Shown in pieces: positions 54,802-64,000 of a stretch of DNA of 64,000 nt. Under the pieces are notes generated by a model. It saw nothing but the letters and a program-made list of their open reading frames with translations, ran no database searches and had not been told where the DNA came from. A program made the position numbers and the translations under genes. Origin of the DNA: Copromyces sp. CBS 386.78 (lineage: Eukaryota > Ascomycota > Sordariomycetes > Sordariales > Sordariaceae); the NCBI GenBank assembly GCA_030685235.1, contig MU839153.1, positions 124,001-188,000 of the forward strand. The letters are read 5' to 3'. The first letter of the stretch is position 1. Each line of letters begins with the position of its first letter.

Positions 54802-54882
54802 ACCCTACCAGGGAGTTGAACCCTGCGCTGCGGAAGACTCGAGTTTGAGAATCCGCCATGTTAACCGATACACCAGTAGGGT
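54802..54882 (-). tRNA. tRNA-Glu (CUC) with intron
   Basis: Minus strand. Acceptor stem ACCCTAC pairs perfectly with GTAGGGT. D arm GTGT/ACAT with a GG-containing loop; anticodon stem GCGGA/TCCGC. The loop is TT-CTC-A followed by a 10-base intron (AACTCGAGTC). T arm CAGGG-TTCAACT-CCCTG. The anticodon CTC can pair with GAG inside the intron, the usual pre-tRNA arrangement. B box GGTTCAACT is intact. A T-run follows the 3' end on this strand. Length without intron is 71, typical for a class I tRNA. The anticodon assignment depends on the intron placement. Confidence 0.8.
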
Positions 54883-56042
54883 GTTTTTGGTTCCCTTGCT
54901 TGTTGGAAATTGGCGGGAAAGAATATTGCTTATATTAGGCCGTTTGTTGTCCGTTTGTTTGAGAAGGGGCGAGTTTGCCGCTGTGTTGGGATAGGGAAGG
55001 AGCAGAATGCGAAGGTGGAGGACGGGTACTTAGCTGCTCCTCTTTTTTTCTGTTCAGGTCCTGCCAAAGGCAGACAGTTATGAGCATCTACTATTTGAAT
55101 AATGCTGCCTGTTGAGATAAATCTGACTGGAAAATCAGATTGGAAAAATAGGAAAAATAGGAAAAGCCACGGTTCGTCCAACTCATGTCAGACACTCGGT
55201 CATTGTGGAAAACTCAGTGGTCCAAACCGCGTTGAGTCGGCTTGACCATTTTCATAGGTTCAAAGAGAAACGATAGCTGAACTGTCAGATTCATGATCAT
55301 CTTTTCTTGATGTCGAGGAGTTGATGCTCTTCCCGACTTGGATGGAGGACCTTGATGGTTTCGAATTGGGGACCAGACGGCCTGGCAGCTGCAGGGCGCG
55401 TTGACACTGCCAGCACATGCCCAAGACCTGACAGGATGCTCGACAAGGGGCCCTGACAGAAAATTCTTGGCTTACCGAATGGGATCCACTTATGTAAGCA
55501 AGGGACTTTATATCGGCCAATCACCACCAAGACCGGTAGGCAGCGATAAGCTGATAAACCACTGATAAGATCCGGCTGACCCACGGGACATGAGGAAAAA
55601 AAGAATTCTGGTGGGGTTCTTTTGTTTCGCTGTCATTGTCCAAAGAGGTCCTCCGCTAAAATCCCAAAATGCCCCAAAGTCCACCGCTCCCCAGGGACCC
55701 GCCACCGCCTTCCAATCCCCTCCTTGTCCCAGTCCACACCCGCAGTCCGACTCCAGCAGCAGACACTGCGTCGAGTGTGCAGTCTTTTGCATTTTTCCCG
55801 TTCTTCCCTTTCCCTTTCTCTTTTCTTTTTTCCTGCTTCACCTCCAAAACCAACCACACCCACCATCATCCGATCTGTCTGCGTTTGCGACAGCATCACC
55901 AAGGCTCCCTTTCTTCCCCCCCTCCGCCTTGTGTCGCTACGGGCATTTCTCGCCCTAGGTCCTCTATCAGAGACCGTCTCTTTTTGACACTCCCCAATCT
56001 CCCCTCTTTATATACCAGAAAACCCAACAAAAAAACACAGCC
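54883..56042. other. Upstream region and leader of eEF3
   Basis: No supported gene. The last 400 bases are pyrimidine-rich (CCTTTCTCTTTTC), as common before highly expressed fungal translation genes. The overlapping frames at 55590-56046 are by-products of this composition. Confidence 0.5.
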
Positions 56043-59000
56043 ATGACTGTTCCTATCATGGTCGCTGATGTTGGCGCCGCGCCGCCCGTCAGCCAGCAAG
56101 ACGTTGCCTCTATCCTCGACACTGTCTTGACCGCAAAGACGTCGCAAGCCTCCATCGATGCCGCCTACGGTCTCTGCGAACTCCTCCTCCAGTCCTACGG
56201 CTACCGTGGCCTCGAATTCTACGGTGTCCTCTCCGAACTCAAGAAGGCCGCCGCCGACAAGAAGAGCGGTCTCAAGCGCGAAGGCGCCCAGAACCTCCTC
56301 GGCGCCATCTTCGAGAAGTTCCCTCCTCGCCAGCCCGCCAGCGAGACCCTCCTCACATCCACGGAAGCCGGCCTTGTCGCCTGCGCTCTCGACGCCCTTG
56401 CCGATAAGGGTGCCGTCGTCCGCGAGGCTGCCCAGTACGGTCTCGATGCTCTCTACAACAACCTGAGCCCCGAGGCTCTCGTCGTCGGTCTTCTCCCTAC
56501 TCTCATCGCGTACCTGGAGAAGCCCACAGGCAAGTGGCAGGGAACCATTGGTGCCTACCAGCTGATCGAAAAGATTTCCATCAAGGCCCAGATCACACTC
56601 GGTACCACCAAGGAGGAGGCTGCCGAGCAGGATGTTCTCCGCGAGTCCATGGGTACCAAGCTCGCTCGCTTGATCCCCATTGTCGAGGGCGGCATGCTCG
56701 ACATGAAGACTGAGGTCGCCAAGCAGGCTGTCAAGACTATGAACGCTCTTACCACCCTGCTCTCCAATGACGATGTCGCTCCTCGCATTCCTCTCCTTGT
56801 CGAGACCATGCAGCAGCCCTCGGCTGCCGCCGTCCAGAAGGCCATCCACGCCCTTTCCATGACCACCTTCGTGGCCATCGTCACCGCCCCTGTCCTCGCC
56901 CTCCTTACCCCCTTCTTGGAGCGCTCTCTCAACAATCCCGGCACTCCCCAAGAAGTCCTCCGCCAGACGGTCGTCATTACCGAGAACTTGACCAAGCTCG
57001 TCCACGACCCCATCGAGGCTCGTACTTTCCTTCCCAAGCTCCAGCCCGGCATCAGGGGCGTTGTCGACCGCGCCTCTCTCCCCGAGGTTCGTGAGATAGC
57101 CACTCGCGCTCTCGCTGTCATGGACAAGGCCATGGGTTCCGACCAGGACAAGGTCATCGAGCGCACACACGCTGAGGACGTTGGCAAGGTCTTGGACGCC
57201 GAGGTCAAGAAGGCCGGTGGCGTTACTGGCGACCCCGTCGTCTACCAGGCTGTCCGCCAGTACGTTGGCGAGATGGTTGCCGAGGATGTCAACCACCGCC
57301 ACTGCAACCGCATTGCTGCCAGAACCGGCCCTTACCTCAACTTCCTCGTCGCTGATCCTGTCGCTGTCGGCGAGGCCGTTCAGAAGCACTTCGTCGACGA
57401 GGATGCCATCAAGTATGGTGTTCCCGAGAAGGAGGACGACGGCGAGATCGAGATTGTCAACGCCGACTTCTCCCTTGCCTACGGTGGTATGCTTCTGCTC
57501 CAGCACACCAACCTTCGCCTGCTCAAGGGTCACCGTTACGGTCTCTGCGGTCGCAACGGTGCCGGCAAGTCTACCCTCATGAAGGCCATTGCTTCCGGCA
57601 AGCTCGAGGGTTTCCCTTCGCAGGATGTTCTCCGTACCTGCTACGTTGAGCACAACCAGGGCGAGGATGCCGATATTACCATTCTTGACTTCATGGCCAA
57701 GGATCCTACCATTGCCTCGGAGGGTCGCGAGCGCATTTCTGAAGTTCTTGCCGAGTTCGGTTTCACAGCTGGCCCTGAGGGTCGTCAGTCGCAAAAGGTC
57801 GGCTCGCTCTCCGGTGGTTGGAAGATGAAGCTCGCCTTGGCCCGTGCTATGCTTCAGAAGGCTGATGTCCTGTTGCTCGACGAACCTACTAACCATCTCG
57901 ATGTTGCCAACATCAAGTGGCTCGAGGAGTACCTCAAGGCGCACACCGATATCACCTCCCTGATTGTTTCTCACGACTCCGGTTTCCTCGACAACGTCAC
58001 CACCGACATCTACCACTACGAGCCCAACAAGAAGCTTGGCCACTACAAGGGAAACCTCGCTGCCTTTGTCAACGTCCGCCCCGAGGCCAAGGCCTACTAC
58101 ACCCTCTCTGCCTCCAACGTCCAGTTCAAGTTCCCTCCTCCCGGTATCTTGTCCGGCGTCAAGTCGGCGACTCGTGCCATTATCCGTATGACGGATGTCT
58201 CTTTCACCTACCCCAACGCCCCCAAGCCTTCGCTCAGCGGTGTCACCTGCCAGCTTACCCTCTCCTCCCGCGTGGCCATTATCGGCCCCAACGGTGCTGG
58301 CAAGTCTACTCTGATCAAGTTGCTCACCGGCGAGGTCATCCCCACCCAGGGCAAGGTCGAGAAGCACCCCAACCTCCGTATCGGCTACATCAAGCAGCAC
58401 GCTCTTGAGCACGTTGAGATGCATCTCGAAAAGACCCCCAACCAGTACCTGCAGTGGCGTTACCAGCACGGTGATGATCGTGAGGTCCACATGAAGCAGA
58501 CCCGCCAGTTGACGGACGCCGATAAGGAGCAGATGGATAAGTTTGTCGATATCGGTGATGGCAAGGGCAAGAGGCAGGTTGAGGCCCTGGTCGGTCGTCA
58601 GAAGTACAAGAAGACCTTCCAGTATGAGGTGTAAGTTTCCCCGTTTCTCTCTCTGTACAAATGATCAGCAGCTAACAAGCAACAGCAAATGGCGCAACTT
58701 CATCCCCAAGCACAACACCATGATCTCCCGCGAGACCCTTCTCGAACTCGGCTTCCAGAAGCTCATCCAGGAATTCGACGATCACGAGTCCTCGCGCGAG
58801 GGTCTCGGTTACCGTGAGCTCCAACCCGCTGTCATCTCCAAGCATTTCGAGGATCTCGGTCTCGACCCCGAGATCGCCAACCACAACGAGATCGGCTCGC
58901 TCTCCGGTGGTCAGAAGGTCAAGGTCGTCATCGCCGGTGCCATGTGGAACAACCCCCACATGTTGGTTCTTGACGAGCCTACTAACTTCTTGGATCGTGA

Positions 59001-59442
59001 CTCGCTGGGTGGTCTCGCCGTCGCCATCCGCGACTTCAAGGGTGGTGTCGTCATGATCTCCCATAACGAAGAGTTCGTTGGCGCTCTCGCCTCCGAGACA
59101 TGGAACGTCGTCGACGGCCGCGTCACCCACAAGGGCCAGAACGCCGCTGCTCTCGACCGCTTCGAGGACAGCAGCAAGCCTGCCTCTGCCGTCACCAGCG
59201 GCTTGAACACCCCCATGGGCCTGAGCGAGCCTTCCACTGCCGTCAACTCGGGCGCCGAGGATAACGGCTCCCTGGGCGTTACCGGCGACAGCATGACCTT
59301 CAAGGCCAAGAAGAAGAAGAAGATGACCAAGAAGGATATGAAGGAGCGCGAGGCTCGCAGGAGACTGAGGCACATTGAGTGGCTCAACAGCCCCAAGGGA
59401 ACGCCGCATCCTAAGGATACGGATGATGAGGGTGATGATTAA
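56043..59442 (+). CDS. Translation elongation factor 3 (eEF3)
   Basis: Fungal-specific ABC-F ATPase that helps release E-site tRNA during elongation on the ribosome. Exons are 56043-58630 and 58686-59442; the 55-base intron has donor GTAAGT, branch CTAAC and acceptor CAACAG. The product is about 1,114 residues, somewhat longer than yeast eEF3 (about 1,044). Residues 30-380 are the HEAT-repeat region. ABC1 has Walker A GRNGAGKS (503-510), signature LSGGW (589-593) and Walker B LLLDEPTNHLD (D613, E614). ABC2 has GPNGAGKS (748-755), LSGGQ (935-939) and LDEPTNFLD (D959, E960). Between the ABC2 motifs lies the chromodomain-like insertion (QWRYQHGDDRE, then KYKKTFQYEVKWRN), which the intron interrupts. 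The Lys-rich C-terminus (KKKKKMTKKDMKERE) fits ribosome binding. Codon bias is strong, as for a highly expressed gene. Start context is CAGCCATGA. Confidence 0.97.
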
Positions 59443-60208
59443 GTGTGCTTTACAAAGAAGGAAGATGGGTTTTTGCATACCTAGCATGGATGGGCTGAGT
59501 GTTGCTCTTGCGTTGCAGTTTAGCGATATCCAAAGATGTGTAGCGAAGAAGACATGCGAAGGAAGAAAAAAGCGAAGAGATGGTTTAGAATGGCCTTTCT
59601 CAGTGGGGCTGAATGGAATTTGGGACTTTTCCGGGCTCGAATATCAATAGGGGAACGAAGGGGGGATAGATTAGAAGGCGTTTTTTTTTGTTTTGCTTTG
59701 CGACTGCTTGGGTTTCCTTAAAAGCTTTCAGAAAGACGGCATTGTTTATAGAGCTAGATGATGATGGAACCAACTTCCTCCCATTCATTACCTTTCGCCC
59801 AGTGACCAGTGACTATCACTCACGCCGAGCCTTTGACCCTGTCTCGAGCCTCTTCACCTCTTCACCTCCCCAGCCTCACTACAATTCCACACATGGTTAC
59901 AAATTCTTTTTTTCCCCGCTCCTACGAGCGGCAATTATAGAGCTATTCATTCATAGCCCCATCTCCCCATCTACCGCTCATATATAGAAATCGGAAGCTA
60001 TCCATCCTCCTCCAAATCGGGTACGGTGTAGCTAGCGGTAACATGGTTGACTCTCCCTTTGTTCACAAGTGTCTGTTTTTTTTTTTCTCAACAGCCCCGG
60101 GGTTTGACTCCCGGTATGCGAGCGACAGCAATACAATACGTACGACCTTTTAGTTCACGGAACACTTTATTCCGTCTTTATAAATAACAGGAAACAGTAA
60201 TAATTACT
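59443..60208. other. 3' region of eEF3 and intergenic
   Basis: No supported gene; contains T-rich 3' UTR sequence and the 5S promoter TATA at its end. Confidence 0.5.
60179..60186 (+). promoter_or_regulatory. TATA element of the 5S rRNA gene
   Basis: TATAAATA at -30 to -23 relative to the 5S start; Neurospora 5S genes are known to need an upstream TATA box. Confidence 0.6.
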
Positions 60209-60327
60209 ACATACGACCATACCCACTGGAAAACTCGGGATCCCGTCTGCTCTCCCATAGATAAGCCAGTGAGGGCCAGACTAGTAGTTGGGTCGGTGAC
60301 GACCAGCGAATCCCTGGTGTTGTATGT
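60209..60327 (+). rRNA. 5S ribosomal RNA
   Basis: 119 bases starting ACATACGACCAT and ending GTTGTATGT, whose ends pair as helix I. Internal landmarks include GGGATCCCGTCTGCTCTCCC and TAGTTGGGTCGGTGACGACC followed by AGCGAATCCC. This closely resembles the Neurospora 5S sequence type. A T-rich stretch (TTCTTTTACTCTTTC) follows as terminator. Standing alone rather than in an rDNA repeat, it fits the dispersed 5S arrangement of Neurospora and relatives. Confidence 0.95.
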
Positions 60328-63300
60328 CTTAAGATTCTTTTACTCTTTCTTCCCTTCTTTTTTTCCCGCTCTCATTTCTAATTCTTTGGGCCACATCCTG
60401 TCCTGTCCCATTACTACATACAACCGGGATAATAAGTAGCTTCCAACCCTTCGACATTGATCATATCACCAATTGTTTCGAAATCTTGGACGACAGTAAG
60501 TAGTATCTCAGTAGAAACCTCACGGTGGCATTTTCGATGCTCCATGTTGCATGTAGCATAGTAAAGTAAATCACCAGATCTGGCACGGTCATCTACACCC
60601 ATCCATGAGTCACGACGGCTCTCGCGGGCCTTGACCCCGCCCGGCGCCCGCCATCGATCAAGCTCAAGATTTAGATTAGTCCTCAGCTTTACCTCTCGAG
60701 GGATGGATGCTATCGTCGCTCGATCTAGCTCCAGTGAATGGCAGGCAGTGATGTCTCTTCACGATGCATCAACCTGTCCGATTCGGGAATCCCATTCGAT
60801 GCAATCAATGTCTCTTCTCACTCTTGGGCATAGTCTACCTACCTACTTAAAAAGATACTATCAAGGCCTTGAAAAAATCCTATTCTGGTCTCGGTTTGAG
60901 ACTGTCTGAAATTGTGGACCTCTCATCTCATCCAGCTCAAGCTTTTCTCCAAGTCAGCTGGAATCACCAGGACGTTCTATGCACTCAGGACCTGTAATCA
61001 ATACACCGACCGAGTTTCAATGCATAACTTTACCCAAAAAAACGCCCATTGCCCTCTATCCGAGGCCTGGGTTATATTTCAGAATATTCCAGCAAATCCA
61101 TGAAGATGGAAACAATTGTCATGGACAAAAAGGCTCAACTGGCCTCAGACTACCTTATCGACTTGTGCAGCGCAGAAGCAGCAAGACCGTTAGGTCTAGT
61201 CTAGAATCTGGACCACCTACCTGCTGAAGGGAAGCGCACGTGCACTGGCAGCGGCAGGACGGATCAAATACTGGGCCATTCAAGTATCAGTATCAGCACT
61301 TCTGCTTTCTCAGTGTCAGCGTTTATCTGCATCTTTGATAAGAACCAGAGCTGAAATGTCACATTGTCCTTTCCCAGTCTGCTCCCCAGACCCCCCTCAA
61401 AGCGTCAATGGGATGTAGAGGTGATAGTTCCGGTCTATCTTTTTGGCATCGATTGACGTCGCCGATATTAGCACACCGCATCTCCCTGTACCAAAGTCGA
61501 TCTTCACCAGTTCCTGAATTTGTCATGGTCTCATGGACGGCAGGGCGGCAGGGCGGGTGAAGGCGGGTGATTGTTGATGTTGTGGCTTGCGTTGCGCTGT
61601 TCATTTCTGTGTTGTTGGTGCTGCTGGTGTGGCGGATGTTGATCCATTCGGTATCCTTTGGTTGCTGCTGGGACGGAAACAGCGCCGATGACAGCAGTGG
61701 TTGAGATCGTGGCTGTATTGGGAGTTGTCACTTACACGACGGCCCGAGAATTCCACGCATACACGATGCGATTGGGTGATACATATCGCAAAGCGTGGGG
61801 GCTGGGGTGTGGTATCTTTAAGAGACATCTCCCGACCTCGGTCAGAACCGAAGATATAGTTCTAGATCTTCACTGCTTCCTGCACAGGAGTCTCTCCATC
61901 CGCGATAGCCGATAGAGCTGTCGTAAGAAGCTTTTTAGCTTCATGCTAGATCAATTGCCACTAGCATTTCCCGCCGGTTTGGAGACCTTGTGCTGCTCAC
62001 CTAGCAACTGTCTCAAACCTCAAGAGGTTAACTCGGAGAAGATGGAGGGTGACATTGTGTACCATCCAGCGCCAAGAATTCGGATCTTCCAAGCGGATGA
62101 GGCGTTTTCGCGGATCCTGGTTATTGGCTCGCCTCCAAACCTCGTCAACCTCGAAAGGGGCTAGTGATGCAAAATGCCCAGAGCGCCGGTAGGACTGGAT
62201 AAGAAAGTGAAGAAAGAGACGAAGAATAAAGTCTAACTATTGGTGAAAGGAAAGCTGAGCTGATGAGAATCGTCAGGACAGCGACAGACGCAGGTTGGAA
62301 GCAATGAAACGCTATCCCACGTGTTCTGCACTGCGAAGATCATCAAGCGGCGGAACTAATTGTCCGCAATATGACAGGAAGATATCGCAGAAGGGGAGAA
62401 ATAGTTGTGGTAAAGCATATTTTGGTCAAAAAAAAACCCGTGGGAAAAAAGTGGTTGGGAAAACGGAAGGTACCTTAGGTAGACTTGGCATGATGAACAG
62501 CGAAGCTTTTGTACCACGTGAAACTTCGTATCGGAGATTCAAGGCGTATTATGGCGTCCACGGCTTGCGCGATGCCAGCGGGAGTTCCCTCAGCTTGTGG
62601 GAGTATACACAGCAGCTGTTGGACAACATGAAAAGTGCGGAGGGGAGTACAGGAAAACCCACGAGCGAGTTACCTACCTATCTTCATGGGGGTCAGCGAG
62701 TAGGACACCGGGGGCACTGGTCGTCTGGTAAGGTGCAGGTGGTTCGGTAACACGGCCGAGCAAAGCCTGGCATGGAAATAGAAACCCAGACAACCAATAA
62801 CTGGGCTCTTGACGAGTCTCAGTGATGGTCCAGGGATGAGGCGGCTGTACCAACCCAACAAGCCCCTGAACCAAGAAATCGGGCCAAGTCGAACAGCCTT
62901 GCCGTCGTCTGTACGATACGGGAGTTGGTGATGGTTATCAAGGTCCCATCCCACGAGAGTCCTAACTGGTTCCACGTGTGTGGAAATGCTAGGATGTCGG
63001 TAAAGTGCCGTCTTCAGTCGAGGTGCCGAAGCAGGTCTCACTGCCTAATCACTGCAGTGACCCAGGCAAAACGCTGGAACGGCGGCCGACCAAAAAGAAG
63101 CATGGCCGAGGCGAATGTTGACTTGGGCCGTGGGCTTCGAATTGGCGAGGCTAACTTGTCATCTTTCCCGAAGTGGAAGCCAATAGAGGAGTTTCGTGGT
63201 GGAAATGATGTGGATGAATTGCTATTGCGATTCTCGCGAAAGGCCTGCCCGCTCCCGGTGGCCGGATTATCACGATCGTCAACAACAACAGATTTTTGGT

Positions 63301-64000
63301 GTTGATATGGCAGGAAGTCGGGGCTGTCACAGTCAGCCGCAAGGTCAGGGCCGCCCAAGATGGGCAAAGCATTGTCGTGGCCGAGCCCTTCATGCCTTGG
63401 CATCCACGGTGAAGTCGCAAACTTTGCTTTTATGCGCGCAGCTCCATAGATAAGAGATTTGTCTGGGATGTAACGATTTGGCTTGGGTCTGGATTGTAAA
63501 AATGGAATCTTTGCAGTCATGGTGGTGTGGTGAGGTAACGATACTTATTGAGAAGCCTGGCTCGAGTGTGGAGTTTGAGTTCGGAACTGTAAACTTGGTC
63601 CAAGTGGTTAGCGAAGAGCTGGTAATGCTAACGGGTACGGTCCAACCCGCTCCCTCCTTCGGGATTCCAAGCACAAGCGAAGATTGCCCTGCGCCACAAC
63701 AGCCACACGGCGTCACCAAAACGGAGGTGGTGGATTGTTGATCTTCAGCTACACGGGATGGGCATTGTAGCCATGTAGATGCCCGCCAACAACACTGGAT
63801 ATGCTGCCATAATTACGGGTTGCTTGTGTTGTTTCCCGCGCCTGTCAATCCCTTGAAATGTTTGCAGCATCTCGGAAAGGAGTGGCGGTCTCTCGTATAG
63901 TCGTATAGTATCCTTGCCTCGTGTCTGCAACGAATACATCATTGCAGAGACTGGTGGTATTGCTGGAGGGGGTGCCTGGTTTAGCGAGACAATCAGCACA
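60328..64000. other. No supported gene to window end
   Basis: Numerous frames under 165 codons on both strands, overlapping and without recognised domains. Two traces deserve mention. At about 61560-61690 a plus frame encodes a membrane segment (VACVALFISVLLVLLVW) followed by a short polar end, without a leader. The minus frame at 63745-63999 reaches the window edge and ends AAYPVLLAGIYMATMPIPCS. A gene continuing past 64000 is possible. Confidence 0.35.

Noticed and set aside
55896..58490. 864-codon minus-strand open frame
   Set aside because: Antisense to eEF3 exon 1. Strong codon bias on the plus strand (few T-rich third positions) keeps the opposite frame open; its Leu/Gly/Asp/Val-rich translation has no domain.
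58672..59487. 271-codon minus-strand frame
   Set aside because: Shadow of eEF3 exon 2 with the same codon-bias explanation.
63038..63520. 160-codon minus frame near the window end
   Set aside because: No leader, domain or splice support; overlaps plus frames of equal quality. Left uncalled.

Overview
This is a filamentous ascomycete chromosome segment, most likely Sordariales and Neurospora-like. Four things support that. Introns are short and usually have a CTRAC-type branch site. A dispersed, free-standing 5S rRNA gene closely resembles the Neurospora type. A complete fungal-specific elongation factor eEF3 gene is present. Several islands are extremely AT-rich, with transposon coding sequence recognisable only through C-to-T and G-to-A changes, the mark of repeat-induced point mutation (RIP). 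The organism assignment is inference from sequence style.

Region 1 (1-780) is a RIP-damaged transposon end. Region 2 (about 2.7-32.4 kb) is the unusual part: an array of small genes of one architecture, namely an N-terminal signal peptide (often starting MH, MK or MR plus P/L and an R-F or Leu-rich core), a Ser/Thr/Pro-rich ectodomain, one or more dibasic KR/RR sites, then a single transmembrane helix with a short charged tail or, in two genes, a GPI-type C-terminus. I count ten members that look largely intact (3368-3784, 7026-7637, 9802-10389, 11465-12220, 13044-13358, 13827-14258, 17399-17815, 18976-19596, 20300-20788, 21723-22313), two that need splicing (15955-16798, 28729-29846), and several broken or doubtful copies (2706-2992, 23578-27228, 27460-27853, 30786-31710, 32138-32362). 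Genes left of about 14.3 kb lie on the minus strand and those right of about 15.9 kb on the plus strand, so the array is divergent. I recognise no named domain in the family. The array has been invaded by three related MITE-like repeats (5.37-6.65 kb) and by a 3.1 kb hAT-type element that splits one member.

Region 3 (32.5-36.3 kb) is a complete but RIP-inactivated Mutator-like element (MULE) with about 129 bp inverted repeats and an 8 bp target duplication. Region 4 (36.4-43.4 kb) holds lineage-type genes of unknown function: a proline/acidic-rich locus, a protein with a 55-residue internal duplication and a one-base frameshift, a protein with two CRRC modules, and a coiled-coil protein. Region 5 (44.1-50.5 kb) is a Ty1/copia-type LTR retrotransposon with 166 bp LTRs, RIP-inactivated, carrying a much less mutated 514 bp MITE.

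Region 6 (50.9-60.3 kb) is ordinary core genome: an RNPS1-like SR/RRM splicing protein, a small proline-rich ORF, an intron-bearing tRNA-Glu, the two-exon eEF3 gene and a 5S rRNA gene. From 60.3 kb to the end I find no gene I can defend.

The array genes look like a locally expanded, fast-diverging family of cell-surface or secretory-pathway proteins. Their shared upstream blocks, dibasic sites and alternative membrane exons suggest common expression and processing. What they do cannot be read from the sequence.
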